Shown in pieces: positions 1-7,865 of a stretch of DNA of 64,000 nucleotides; the first letter of the stretch is position 1, and each line of letters opens with the position of its first letter. Under the pieces are notes generated by a model. That model saw only the letters and a list, made by a program, of their open reading frames with translations. It had not been told where the DNA came from and searched no databases. Source of the DNA: Acidisarcina sp963790505 (GTDB lineage: Bacteria; Acidobacteriota; Terriglobia; Terriglobales; Acidobacteriaceae); NCBI GenBank assembly GCA_963790505.1, contig CAWBOT010000005.1, positions 1,178,001 through 1,242,000 on the forward strand, in the 5' to 3' direction. A program made the position numbers and the translations under genes.

Positions 1-325
1 CGATCTTCGAAGTGGGGTCGATGACCGCAGTGGGGTGAATTCCCGGGGCATAGGCCGGTGGCTGGTAGAAGATACCGACGGCGCGGGCGAAGGCGTAATA
101 CGGGTTCGGCGTGCGCAGAGTGGCGACCGAGGCAGGACCGAAATCGGGGGCGACGAGGATCGCCGAAGCCTGCGTAGTTCGTGCATGCGAGGTGTATTTT
201 CGATTGGCGATGAAGGTCAGCTGGCCGGGCGCAGCGGTCTCAATGCCCGCGACCCCGGTGATTTCGAGGTCGGCGGGGCCGTCGCAGTCGGCGCCGAGCT
301 CGCGTGCTAAATCTCCCAGTTTCAT
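1..325 (-). CDS. lpxD: LpxD, UDP-3-O-acylglucosamine N-acyltransferase (N-terminal part)
   Basis: The reverse strand encodes an open frame that starts at the ATG at 325 and runs off the left edge, giving 108 residues. It begins MKLGDLARELGADCDGPADL and continues with GQLTFIANRKY and ends HPTAVIDPTSKI. This is the N-terminal uridine-binding domain of LpxD followed by the first turn of its left-handed beta-helix (hexapeptide repeats). LpxD transfers the second 3-hydroxyacyl chain from acyl-ACP to UDP-3-O-acyl-glucosamine in lipid A synthesis, in the cytoplasm. Its presence supports a diderm host with lipid A. The catalytic histidine and most of the helix lie outside the window. Family assignment is secure; acyl-chain specificity cannot be judged. 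Confidence 0.9.
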   Translation of the reverse strand, partial: MKLGDLARELGADCDGPADLEITGVAGIETAAPGQLTFIANRKYTSHARTTQASAILVAPDFGPASVATLRTPNPYYAFARAVGIFYQPPAYAPGIHPTAVIDPTSKI

Positions 326-439
326 GAATTGGATTGTAGAGGGAACGGCGGGATGACGTCCTTTCCTGGGGTCCAATCGTCTACAGAGAAGCGTGCTCAT
401 CAGAGCGTCCACACGCGAGTGAAAATATAGACTGGAAGC

Positions 440-1360
440 ATGAGTAGATTCGTAACATTCGGGCGGAAGCGGCATGTCATTGCGGGAGCGTTCCTGTTTC
501 TGGCTATAGGGGTCGGGGCAATGGCGCAGGTGTCGTACACGCCGATGCCGCTCGACCAGGGCTTTGGACCGCTGGACAAATCCGATCCCAAGATCCCTGC
601 GGATCAGTTGATCGCCACGTTTACCAAAAAAGAAAGCGCCTTTCGCGAGGCGCTGAACAACTACACCTACCGCCGCAGCGTGAAGGTGCAGACCGTCGAT
701 GACGATGGCAAGGTGGATGGCGAATATTTCGAGCTGACCGACATTTCCTTCGATTCAACCGGGAGGCGCACCGAGCATGTGGTGCAAGCGCCGGCGAGCA
801 CGCTGGAGCGGATCATGATGAGCCCGGCCGATTTCGCAGACATCCAACAGCGTCTGCCGTTCGTGCTGACCACGGAAGACGTCGGCCAGTACAACGTCAC
901 CTACGTTGGCAAGCAGAAGGTCGATGAGCTGGACACCTATGTCTTCGACGTTGGCCCGAAGACCATCGTGAAGAACCATCGTTATTTTCAAGGGAAGATC
1001 TGGGTCGACGCACAGGATTTCCTGATTGTGGTCACCAATGGCAAGAACGTCCCCGACGATACTCGCAAGGGCCATGAAGACCTCTCGCCGCCGTTCATCA
1101 CCTATCGCGAGCAGATCGACGGCAAGTATTGGTTCCCCGTCTATACGAAAGGCGACGGCATCCTTCACTTCTCGGGCGGCAAGGGCTATCTGAGCCAGGA
1201 CGTGCATATCCGCGAGTTTGTGAAGTACACCGACTACAAGCAGTTTGGATCGAAAGTCAAGATCACCTACGGCGGTCAAGAGATTGGAGGATCTGGCTCG
1301 ACGCCGAAGTCGGGTGCTTCGCCTCAGCCTTCCGACCCGCCGGCGGACGCGCCCAAATAG
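440..1360 (+). CDS. Secreted protein of unknown function, possibly LolA-like fold
   Basis: A 306-residue protein with an N-terminal signal segment (about residues 12-29, ending AMAQ). The body contains stretches such as FELTDISFDSTGRRTEHV, KTIVKNHRYFQGKIWVDAQD and KYWFPVYTKGDGILHF. This pattern of an outer-membrane lipoprotein-sorting-like beta sheet binding a hydrophobic ligand is seen in many secreted acidobacterial proteins, but that is an inference from style rather than a recognised motif. The C-terminus is a low-complexity tail rich in Gly, Ser and Pro. The start is supported by a GGAAG just upstream of the ATG. It stands alone between divergent lpxD and murQ. Molecular function unknown. 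Confidence 0.75.
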   Translation: MSRFVTFGRKRHVIAGAFLFLAIGVGAMAQVSYTPMPLDQGFGPLDKSDPKIPADQLIATFTKKESAFREALNNYTYRRSVKVQTVDDDGKVDGEYFELTDISFDSTGRRTEHVVQAPASTLERIMMSPADFADIQQRLPFVLTTEDVGQYNVTYVGKQKVDELDTYVFDVGPKTIVKNHRYFQGKIWVDAQDFLIVVTNGKNVPDDTRKGHEDLSPPFITYREQIDGKYWFPVYTKGDGILHFSGGKGYLSQDVHIREFVKYTDYKQFGSKVKITYGGQEIGGSGSTPKSGASPQPSDPPADAPK

Positions 1361-1458
1361 GCTGAAGGGTTGAACGCGACGGAGGCTGTTGAAAAAACGC
1401 AGGTCGCTCCGCTTCGGTCGAGATGACAATCAGTGGCAGCTGTTTGAGGTAAGCCAAA

Positions 1459-2370
1459 GTGAAGAAAGAAATCGACGTCGCCTCGCTGGGGACGCTGGCG
1501 ACCGAGGCGCGCAGTTCGGCGAGTGAATCTTTCGACGAGCTTTCGACGGTCGAGATGCTCGGCGTCATTCATGCCGCGGATCGCGAAGTTGCAGACGCGG
1601 TGGGCGCGGAGATCGCGCAGATTGCGAAGGCGGTCGACGCGATCGCTGAACGAGTGAAGAACGGCGGGCGGCTTTTCTACCTCGGCGCGGGGACTTCGGG
1701 CCGTCTGGGAGTGCTCGATGCGTCGGAGTGTCCGCCGACCTTTGGCGTCTCAGCGGAGGTTGTGCAGGGAATCATCGCTGGTGGCGACACCGCTCTGCGC
1801 ACTTCGATTGAAGGCGCGGAGGACGATGCTTCCCTAGGGGCAAAGGACTTGCAGAGTGCGAGCTTTACGGCGAAAGATGCGCTGGTGGGCATCGCCGCGA
1901 GCGGGCGCACTCCTTATGTGCTGGGAGCGATCGAGTACGCGCGGAAGCTCGGCGCGCTGACGGTGGGGCTGAGCTGCGTTCCTGGGTCGCCACTGTCGAC
2001 GGCTGCGGAGATTGGCATTAGTCCGGTCACTGGCGCCGAGGTGCTGACGGGTTCGACGCGGATGAAGGCAGGCACGGCGACCAAGCTGGTGCTGAATATG
2101 CTGAGCACCGGTGTCATGGCGCGCACCGGGTACGTTTACGGCAACCTGATGGTCAGTGTGCAGACCACCAATGCCAAGCTGGTGGATCGCGCCAGCCGCA
2201 TTGTCGCTGCGATCACCGGCCTGGACCGGGAGGTTGCGGGGCGCTTGCTGGATGAAGCGGGTTCGGTGAAGACTGCGGTGGTGATGTTCAAGCTGGAAGT
2301 CGACCGAGCCGCGGCCGAAGAGCAATTGCGAGAGGCCGGAGGAAATCTGCGTAAGGTCCTCGAGAGGTAG
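1459..2370 (+). CDS. murQ: MurQ, N-acetylmuramic acid 6-phosphate etherase
   Basis: 303 residues, the normal size for MurQ. It has the SIS-domain signature LGAGTSGRLGVLDASE at residues 75-90, where the last Glu (E90) corresponds to the catalytic acid of the family, followed by CPPTFG, and a second conserved block TGSTRMKAGTATKLVLNM. MurQ cleaves the D-lactyl ether of MurNAc-6-phosphate to give GlcNAc-6-phosphate in peptidoglycan recycling in the cytoplasm. The start is a GTG preceded by GAGGT at a good distance. No MurNAc kinase (anmK/murK) or transporter is next to it here, so its partner enzymes must lie elsewhere. Confidence 0.95.
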   Translation: MKKEIDVASLGTLATEARSSASESFDELSTVEMLGVIHAADREVADAVGAEIAQIAKAVDAIAERVKNGGRLFYLGAGTSGRLGVLDASECPPTFGVSAEVVQGIIAGGDTALRTSIEGAEDDASLGAKDLQSASFTAKDALVGIAASGRTPYVLGAIEYARKLGALTVGLSCVPGSPLSTAAEIGISPVTGAEVLTGSTRMKAGTATKLVLNMLSTGVMARTGYVYGNLMVSVQTTNAKLVDRASRIVAAITGLDREVAGRLLDEAGSVKTAVVMFKLEVDRAAAEEQLREAGGNLRKVLER

Positions 2371-2419
2371 TTCCGAAGGGCGCTCTGTTACACTTGCGGC
2401 ACTTCTGGGAGACGCACGA

Positions 2420-3745
2420 ATGAAAGCCATCCGAGCCAACACTTGCCTTGGTCCCCTGTATCTCTTCCTCACTTTTTTGCCCGTCCCGGTCCCCCTGCTT
2501 GCTCAGCAGCCGCAGCGGACGCTGCTTCGCGCCGGACACGTCATCGATGTGCATACCGGCAAGGAGACGGCCGATGAGACGATTATCGTCACTGGCGACA
2601 AGATCACTGCCATCGTTGCAACCTCCTTAGCACCTGCACAGGCTGGCGACAAAGAGATCGATCTTCGCGGGCTGACGGTACTACCGGGGATGATCGACGC
2701 GCACACGCATCTGACGATGAACAACGACTTCGACCCGTATATCGAGTTGACGACCACCCCAATCAAGGAAGCGCTGAACGGCGTGATCAACGCAAATACC
2801 ACGCTGATGGCTGGTTTCACCACGGTGCGTAATGTCGGCGCAAGCGGCTACTCCGACGTGGCGCTGCGCGACGAGATTAATGCCGGGCATTTTCCCGGGC
2901 CGCACATGCTTGTGTCAGGGCCGGCGCTCGGCATAACTGGCGGCCATTGCGACGAGAACCTATTGCCTTTTGAGTACCACGTCACCGCCGATGGCGTAGC
3001 TGACGGCATTGCCGAGGTGCAGCACAAGGTCCGGCAAAATATAAAATATGGCGCGGACCTGATCAAGGTCTGCGCGACCGGTGGCGTGCTGTCGAAGGGT
3101 GACGATCCGCAGGCCTCGCAATACACACTCGAAGAGATGAAGGCCATTGTCGCCGACGCGCACCGCCTCGGACGCAAGGTCGCCGCGCACGCGCACGGCG
3201 CGCAGGGAATCCTGTGGGCGAGTGAGGCGGGCGTGGATTCCATCGAGCACGGTTCTTACATCGACGACGCGGCGATCGCAGAGATGAAGAAGGACGGGAC
3301 CTATCTGGTGCCGACACTCTACCTCGAAGACTGGATGATTCAGTATGGACATCTTCCGCCCCTCTACCAGCAGAAGATGAAAGATACGATTCTGGTGGCG
3401 AAGAAGAACATCAAGCATGCAGTGGATTCGGGCGTGAAGGTTGCATTGGGCACCGATGCAGCGGTCTATCCGCACGGCCTGAACGCGCACGAGTTCGACG
3501 TGTATGTAAACCAGATCGGGATGACTCCGCTGGCGGCACTGCAGTCGGGCACGATCAACGCAGCCGACCTGCTCGGATGGAAGGAGAAGACAGGCGCGCT
3601 CGATCCTGGCAAGTGGGCGGACATCATCGCGGTGAACGGCGATCCGCTCAAGGACATCACTACGCTGCAGCAAGTACCGTTTGTGATGAAGTCGGGCGTC
3701 GTCTATAAGAGTGAAATGGGCAAGAGCGAGCCGGCCGCGAAGTGA
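2420..3745 (+). CDS. Secreted amidohydrolase (imidazolonepropionase/prolidase-like)
   Basis: 441 residues with an N-terminal signal peptide (cleavage likely after LLAQQ, near residue 30). The metal site of the amidohydrolase superfamily is visible: HTH at residues 95-97 in PGMIDAHTHL, a Lys in ADLIKVCATGG, AAHAHG near 256, a His in SIEHGSYID, and the catalytic Asp in ALGTDAAVYPHG near 345. The C-terminal KTGALDPGKWADIIAVNGDP strand closes the small beta domain. This subgroup includes secreted Xaa-Pro dipeptidase-like and beta-lactam-hydrolysing-type enzymes; the substrate cannot be read from sequence. Its stop overlaps the next gene's GTG start (GTGA), so the two are probably co-transcribed and translationally coupled. 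Confidence 0.88.
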   Translation: MKAIRANTCLGPLYLFLTFLPVPVPLLAQQPQRTLLRAGHVIDVHTGKETADETIIVTGDKITAIVATSLAPAQAGDKEIDLRGLTVLPGMIDAHTHLTMNNDFDPYIELTTTPIKEALNGVINANTTLMAGFTTVRNVGASGYSDVALRDEINAGHFPGPHMLVSGPALGITGGHCDENLLPFEYHVTADGVADGIAEVQHKVRQNIKYGADLIKVCATGGVLSKGDDPQASQYTLEEMKAIVADAHRLGRKVAAHAHGAQGILWASEAGVDSIEHGSYIDDAAIAEMKKDGTYLVPTLYLEDWMIQYGHLPPLYQQKMKDTILVAKKNIKHAVDSGVKVALGTDAAVYPHGLNAHEFDVYVNQIGMTPLAALQSGTINAADLLGWKEKTGALDPGKWADIIAVNGDPLKDITTLQQVPFVMKSGVVYKSEMGKSEPAAK

Positions 3746-4491
3746 AGGCAACACGATTCGAATTCCGCATTCGCGTATTCATCATCTGCGCGCTCTATTT
3801 TCTGGGCTTCTTTGCGCCGTGGGAGCGGTTCGGCGCGAGAGCTAACGCGAATCCCCCGCGGCTATGGTCGTGGCTGGCGATTGAGGCGGCGCGTAGCGGT
3901 CTGATTTCGACAGGCGCTGCTTATCTGATCGTCACCGTGGTTGCAGTGGCGCTTGCTGTTTTGGCCGCATGGCTGCGTCTCTGGGGAACGGCCTACCTGG
4001 GCAGCTTCGTCATGCGCAACCAGATGATGCAGGCGGGCGCGGTGATGGCCTCGGGACCTTACCGGCATCTGCGGAATCCGCTCTACCTCGGATTGCTGCT
4101 GAACGCCTTCGCCGTGTCGATCCTGATGCCGGTGACCGGCGCGCTGTTCTTTCTGGTTGGAATCGTCGTCTTCACTGCGCGACTGACAGGCGGCGAAGAG
4201 GCATTTCTCAGCGGTGAACTAGGCGAGGGCTACCTCGAATATCGCAAATCGGTGCCGGCAATCGTGCCAAGCCTGCGGCCACGGCTTGGGGCTTCCTCGA
4301 TTCAGCCGCGATGGAGGCAAAGCCTGATGGCGGAGGTCTATCCGGTAGGCGCGGCAGCGTGCTTCGCAGCGCTGGCGTGGAGCTATGACGCCGACCTGCT
4401 TACGCGCTGCGTGCTGATCTGCTTCGGCCTGAGCCTGGTGGTCCGCGCGATTATGCGCCCGGCCAAGGACGCGGCCACGAGCACCTCGTAA
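3742..4491 (+). CDS. Isoprenylcysteine carboxyl methyltransferase-like membrane protein
   Basis: 249 residues with several membrane segments (near residues 11-24, 49-77, 122-143 and 190-207). The segment GPYRHLRNPLYLGLLL is the conserved SAM-binding loop of the ICMT/PEMT-like bacterial methyltransferase superfamily, and a conserved GEGYLEYRKSVP follows. Such proteins methylate lipids or small molecules at the membrane; the bacterial substrate is generally unknown. The GTG start lies inside the stop of the upstream amidohydrolase gene, implying translational coupling. The last ~60 residues form an extra hydrophobic region after the methyltransferase core. Family is confident, function is not. 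Confidence 0.78.
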   Translation: MKATRFEFRIRVFIICALYFLGFFAPWERFGARANANPPRLWSWLAIEAARSGLISTGAAYLIVTVVAVALAVLAAWLRLWGTAYLGSFVMRNQMMQAGAVMASGPYRHLRNPLYLGLLLNAFAVSILMPVTGALFFLVGIVVFTARLTGGEEAFLSGELGEGYLEYRKSVPAIVPSLRPRLGASSIQPRWRQSLMAEVYPVGAAACFAALAWSYDADLLTRCVLICFGLSLVVRAIMRPAKDAATSTS

Positions 4492-4509
4492 GGCCACGCA
4501 CTCGCGCGA

Positions 4510-5910
4510 TTACTGGTATTCCCCTTCGCCGCCACGCGCGAGGTTCTCGAAGCGAGTGCACTTTGACATGTAAGCAAGATGCACTGAGCCCGTGGGGCCG
4601 TTGCGCTGCTTGGCGATGATGATCTCCGCCTTGCCCTCGGTTTCAGGATCGGGCTGGCCGTTCTCGTCGCGGTTGTAATAGCTTTCGCGATGAATGAAGG
4701 CGACGACGTCGGCATCCTGCTCGATCGAGCCCGACTCGCGAAGATCAGAGAGGATAGGCCGCTTGTCGTTGCCGCGTTGTTCTGAGGCGCGGCTGAGTTG
4801 TGAGAGCGCGACCACAGGGACCCGCAACTCTTTGGCCAGGGCCTTCAAACCACGCGAGATGGCAGAGACCTCTTGCGTGCGGTTCTCGAAGCGCTTGCTC
4901 GATGCGCCTCCCGGCGTCGACGACATCAGCTGCAGATAGTCGATGACGATGAGGTCGAGGCCGCCCTGGATCTGGCGCAGGCGACGGGCCTTGGCGCGCA
5001 TTTCGGTCAGCGAAATCGCCGGAGTGTCGTCGATGAAGATTTTCGCTTCGGTGAGCGCCTCAAGCGCTACGGCAAGTTTTTCGCGATCTTCCTTCAGCAG
5101 GAAGCCCTTCTGGATCTTCTGCGAATCGACCAGCGCCTGCGAGGCGAGCATGCGGCGGAGCAGCGACTCCTTCGACATTTCGAGCGAGAAGACGGCGACG
5201 ACTTTGTCGCCATAGACAGCGGCATTCTGCGCGATGTTGATGGCCCAGGCAGTCTTACCCATCGAGGGGCGGGCGGCGATGATGGTCAGCTCCGACGGCT
5301 GAAGGCCGCTGGTCATGCGGTCGAACTCAGTGAAGTGAGTGGCGAGACCGGTGATCTCCTTGCCTTGCTTGTAGAGATCGTCGATGGTCCCGAAAGAATT
5401 CCTGACGATCTCCGGAATACCGGCGAAGCCGTTGGTGATGCCGCTTTCCGTGACTCCGAGCAGCGCGGCTTCGGCAGCGTTCAAGACGTCGAGCGCGTCG
5501 TCGCTCTGGTCGGCGGCGCGGGTGATCGCGCTCGAACAGATACCGATCAGCTGGCGCAGCAGCGACTTGTCTTTCACGATGCGGACGTATTCTTCAATGC
5601 TCAGGCGACGCGGCAACCCCTCAGTCAGCGACGCCAGGTAGGCGACGCCGCCGATGGCCTCGACCTCTTTGCGGCGGGCAAGCTCCTCGGTGAGGGTGAC
5701 GAGATCGACGGCGCGTCCGGAGTCGATGAGCTCGCCCATGCGCGCAAAAATACGCTGATGCGAGTCGAGCGCGAAGTCGTCGGGCTTGATGCGCTCGGCG
5801 GCTTCGTTATAGCAGTGGTTCTCGAGCAGAACCGCGCCAAGAATCGAGCGCTCGGCGTCGATGCTGGCAGGAAGTCCGCGTTCAAAAGCGATATCTGGGG
5901 TCGTGGCCAT
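4510..5910 (-). CDS. dnaB: DnaB, replicative DNA helicase
   Basis: 466 residues, typical for DnaB. The N-terminal domain (about residues 1-110) contains DAERSILGAVLLENH. The RecA-like C-terminal domain carries Walker A ARPSMGKTAWAINIAQNAA, the FSLEMSKESLLRRML helix, Walker B LIVIDYLQLM, the DNA-binding region VVALSQLSRASEQR and the SGSIEQDADVVAFIHRE block. It unwinds DNA ahead of the replication fork as a hexamer. No intein is present. A TACACT hexamer ends 7 nt before the ATG and no Shine-Dalgarno is visible, so the mRNA could have a very short or no leader; this is only suggestive because no clear -35 box was found. Confidence 0.96.
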   Translation of the reverse strand: MATTPDIAFERGLPASIDAERSILGAVLLENHCYNEAAERIKPDDFALDSHQRIFARMGELIDSGRAVDLVTLTEELARRKEVEAIGGVAYLASLTEGLPRRLSIEEYVRIVKDKSLLRQLIGICSSAITRAADQSDDALDVLNAAEAALLGVTESGITNGFAGIPEIVRNSFGTIDDLYKQGKEITGLATHFTEFDRMTSGLQPSELTIIAARPSMGKTAWAINIAQNAAVYGDKVVAVFSLEMSKESLLRRMLASQALVDSQKIQKGFLLKEDREKLAVALEALTEAKIFIDDTPAISLTEMRAKARRLRQIQGGLDLIVIDYLQLMSSTPGGASSKRFENRTQEVSAISRGLKALAKELRVPVVALSQLSRASEQRGNDKRPILSDLRESGSIEQDADVVAFIHRESYYNRDENGQPDPETEGKAEIIIAKQRNGPTGSVHLAYMSKCTRFENLARGGEGEYQ

Positions 5911-6066
5911 TTCAACTAGTGTAGGGAGTTAGGTGGTGAGGAAAACGGCCTCGGTATGTGCATCCGTGGTTCCCCCGATGGGCGACGGCAAAGGGAGGTG
6001 CAAACCCGAGTTGCTGGCGCTAATACCGCGCAATTCCTCTACAATGGATGGGTACGTTGCGTCCCC

Positions 6067-6711
6067 ATGAAAATGCACCTGAGAAGTCTTCTGTTCCTGC
6101 TGGCGGGGTTGGCTCCCGCAGCTTTGGTTACCCACGCACAACAGGCAGCTACCGATGAGACTGCCAAGCCCACAACCCAGCTCCAGACGATGCAGCACAT
6201 CGAGGACTCCTGGAGCGACGCGCTCGCGAAGCGCGACCAGTACGGCCTGGAGTTGGTGTTGTCGCCGCAGTTCGTGAACATCTCCGCGAATGGCGAGATC
6301 CGATCGCGGAACCAGGAAATCGCATTCGTGCTGAACAAGTTTCCTGACCTGATTTCGCTCGAGCAGACAGTGGTCAGCGTTCGTACCATGGGCGATGTTG
6401 CCGTAGTGAACGGTACGTACGTGCTGCGGCGACGGGCGAGTGGACATCCGGTTGACGAGAAGGGCGTCTTCAGCCACGTCTTTCAGCGCAACCGGTCAAC
6501 CTGGCAGTGCATCAACGCGCAGCGGACGATTGTGGTCGAGCAGGGCGTCGAGAAAGCCAAGACCACGACTGCGAAGCAGAGTAATGCCGAGCTGCCGTTC
6601 CATATCCCGCTAATCCACAAGGGCGCAGATCCGGCTCCGGCGGCGCAGACGCAATCGCAGCAAACGCAGCCGAATTCTGCGACCGAACCACAGCAGACGA
6701 CTCCGCAGTAG
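6067..6711 (+). CDS. Secreted DUF4440 (SnoaL/NTF2-like) protein
   Basis: 214 residues from the ATG at 6067, chosen because it begins directly with a signal peptide (MKMHLRSLLFLLAGLAPAAL, cleavage near THAQQ). An in-frame upstream ATG would place 37 unrelated residues in front. The domain that follows (IEDSWSDALAKRDQYGLELVLSP through GDVAVVNGTYVLRR and RSTWQCINAQRTIV) has the cone-shaped NTF2-like DUF4440 pattern: alternating helices with a Trp-containing strand. The C-terminus is a Gln/Thr/Pro-rich low-complexity tail. DUF4440 proteins may bind small ligands or act as ketosteroid-isomerase-like enzymes; no activity can be assigned here. Confidence 0.75.
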   Translation: MKMHLRSLLFLLAGLAPAALVTHAQQAATDETAKPTTQLQTMQHIEDSWSDALAKRDQYGLELVLSPQFVNISANGEIRSRNQEIAFVLNKFPDLISLEQTVVSVRTMGDVAVVNGTYVLRRRASGHPVDEKGVFSHVFQRNRSTWQCINAQRTIVVEQGVEKAKTTTAKQSNAELPFHIPLIHKGADPAPAAQTQSQQTQPNSATEPQQTTPQ

Positions 6712-6764
6712 ATTGACGGTGCGGACGGGATGACATTAAGGCCGGCTTGGGGCTCGTTTCCTCG

Positions 6765-6784
6765 TTGTACATAATCATGTACAA
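6765..6784. promoter_or_regulatory. Perfect palindrome upstream of the toxin-antitoxin operon (probable operator)
   Basis: TTGTACAT at 6765-6772 and ATGTACAA at 6777-6784 form a perfect inverted repeat with a 4-nt centre. It overlaps a plausible promoter (TTGGGG at 6747, 17-nt spacer, CATAAT at 6770). It lies 20 bp before the antitoxin start. Phd-type antitoxins repress their own operons by binding such palindromes; that this is the operator is inferred. Confidence 0.7.
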
Positions 6785-6804
6785 TTACGTGAGGAGCGAT
6801 GCCC

Positions 6805-7257
6805 ATGGCCGAACAAATGAAATCCATCAGCGAGGCACGCCAGAATCTGCCCTACCTCTCTCTGAATGCTCAACAGAGAATGGAGCGGTATGTAATCACC
6901 AATCAGGGGAAACCGCAGTCGGTCCTGGTAGGCTTCGATGATTACCAAAAGATGAGGGCCGCAACCGAAATTCTGCTCGATCCCCGGGCCAAGGGGAGCA
7001 TCCGCCGGGGATTGGCCGAACAACAAGCCGGGCAGCGCCTGACGATTGATGAAGTGAGAGAGCGTTTGCGCAACAGGAAAACGGTGATTGCCGGCGAGGA
7101 CCAAATTGGAGGCGTCCTTCCTGGTGGGTTTGATCTCTCACCGGAATTTTCAATCACCGAGCAGCTTCCGGAGTTGGACGAGGGCGTCAGCGTATTAGTA
7201 GAGCCTTTGTCACCCGTCCGGCCTCATCAGGAACAGTCCGCAAACGTCGAGGAGTAA
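6805..7257 (+). CDS. Phd/YefM-type antitoxin
   Basis: About 150 residues. The N-terminal 60 (SISEARQNLPYL, ERYVITNQGKPQSVLVGFDDYQKM) match the DNA-binding Phd/YefM fold, in which a pseudo-symmetric dimer binds a palindromic operator. The remaining ~90 residues are unusually long for the family, acidic near the end, and probably wrap around the toxin. The ATG at 6805 is preferred over the in-frame ATG at 6799 because GAGGAG (6791-6796) is 8 nt away from the former and only 2 nt from the latter. The toxin gene follows after 8 bp. Regulation is most likely autorepression through the palindrome at 6765-6784. Confidence 0.82.
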   Translation: MAEQMKSISEARQNLPYLSLNAQQRMERYVITNQGKPQSVLVGFDDYQKMRAATEILLDPRAKGSIRRGLAEQQAGQRLTIDEVRERLRNRKTVIAGEDQIGGVLPGGFDLSPEFSITEQLPELDEGVSVLVEPLSPVRPHQEQSANVEE

Positions 7258-7265
7258 TCCTCTCA

Positions 7266-7511
7266 ATGCGCGAGCGCTTCTACACGCCCGAGGCCAGCGA
7301 GAATCTCACCGACTTTGGAGCGTCCGATGCGGACCTGACTCGAATTGACGATCAGGTCGCACTGCTGGCCGAAAATCCTGAACTCGGCTTTCGCATCCCC
7401 ATTCAACTGCTCGATTGGCCTCGGGGACTGTATCGATACGACGTCGGCCCTTACAAACTGAACTACACATTTACCGACAACGAGATAACAGTCATCTCGG
7501 TCATGCTATGA
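7266..7511 (+). CDS. ParE/RelE-superfamily toxin
   Basis: 81 residues with the compact RelE/ParE pattern: an N-terminal strand (RFYTPEASENL), a helical hairpin (DADLTRIDDQVALLAENPELGF), and C-terminal strands (LYRYDVGPYKLNYTFTDNEITVISVML). Members either cut ribosome-bound mRNA or poison gyrase; which applies cannot be told because catalytic residues vary. The position 8 bp after a Phd-type antitoxin supports a type II toxin-antitoxin pair. Its stop codon overlaps the start of a third gene (ATGA), so the operon has three cistrons. Confidence 0.78.
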   Translation: MRERFYTPEASENLTDFGASDADLTRIDDQVALLAENPELGFRIPIQLLDWPRGLYRYDVGPYKLNYTFTDNEITVISVML

Positions 7512-7837
7512 AGCTTGCCGACAAGATCAATCTGGCCGGCATCCTGCTGACGGCGGCAGGCAGTTCCCTTGGGATGTTCGGAATTATCCTGCAGACCAAC
7601 GGTTACTACGCCTTCAAGTGGCTTCAGCTTCTCCGACACATTTTTCTGGTCGCGAAGGACTTCTGCGGGAAAGGCCCGGTCGCAGCGTGGAACAACATCC
7701 AGACGACGGCTGGCCTGGCGGACAAGAAGGGCGAGAACCGAGGTAAATCCCTCCTGGGGCTTTACCTGGTGCTCTTCGGTTTCACCCTGCAATTGGTCGG
7801 CTCAGTACTGCTGGCCATCGGAATATTCGCGATCTAA
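7508..7837 (+). CDS. Small two-helix membrane protein, third gene of the TA operon
   Basis: 109 residues. Two strongly hydrophobic segments (about residues 8-33 and 83-108) flank a polar central loop with KDFCGKGPVAAWNN and ADKKGENRGK, so a hairpin membrane protein is predicted. I do not recognise the family. The ATG overlaps the toxin stop (ATGA), which makes translational coupling to the toxin likely. Possible roles include a membrane partner or effector of the toxin-antitoxin module, or an unrelated hitch-hiking gene; nothing in the sequence decides this. Confidence 0.65.
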   Translation: MKLADKINLAGILLTAAGSSLGMFGIILQTNGYYAFKWLQLLRHIFLVAKDFCGKGPVAAWNNIQTTAGLADKKGENRGKSLLGLYLVLFGFTLQLVGSVLLAIGIFAI

Positions 7838-7865
7838 CAACGAAAATTCAGGCCCCTCTTTGGAA

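Noticed and set aside
1381..1440. Possible dispersed repeat before murQ (ggtcgctccgcttcggtcga)
   Set aside because: It resembles intergenic repeats of Acidobacteria, but no second copy exists in the window, so it is not annotated.
4873..5919. Long open frame (348 codons) on the forward strand opposite dnaB
   Set aside because: It mirrors dnaB codon structure in a GC-rich genome, has no ribosome site and no recognisable protein character. Similar antisense frames opposite other genes were discarded for the same reason.
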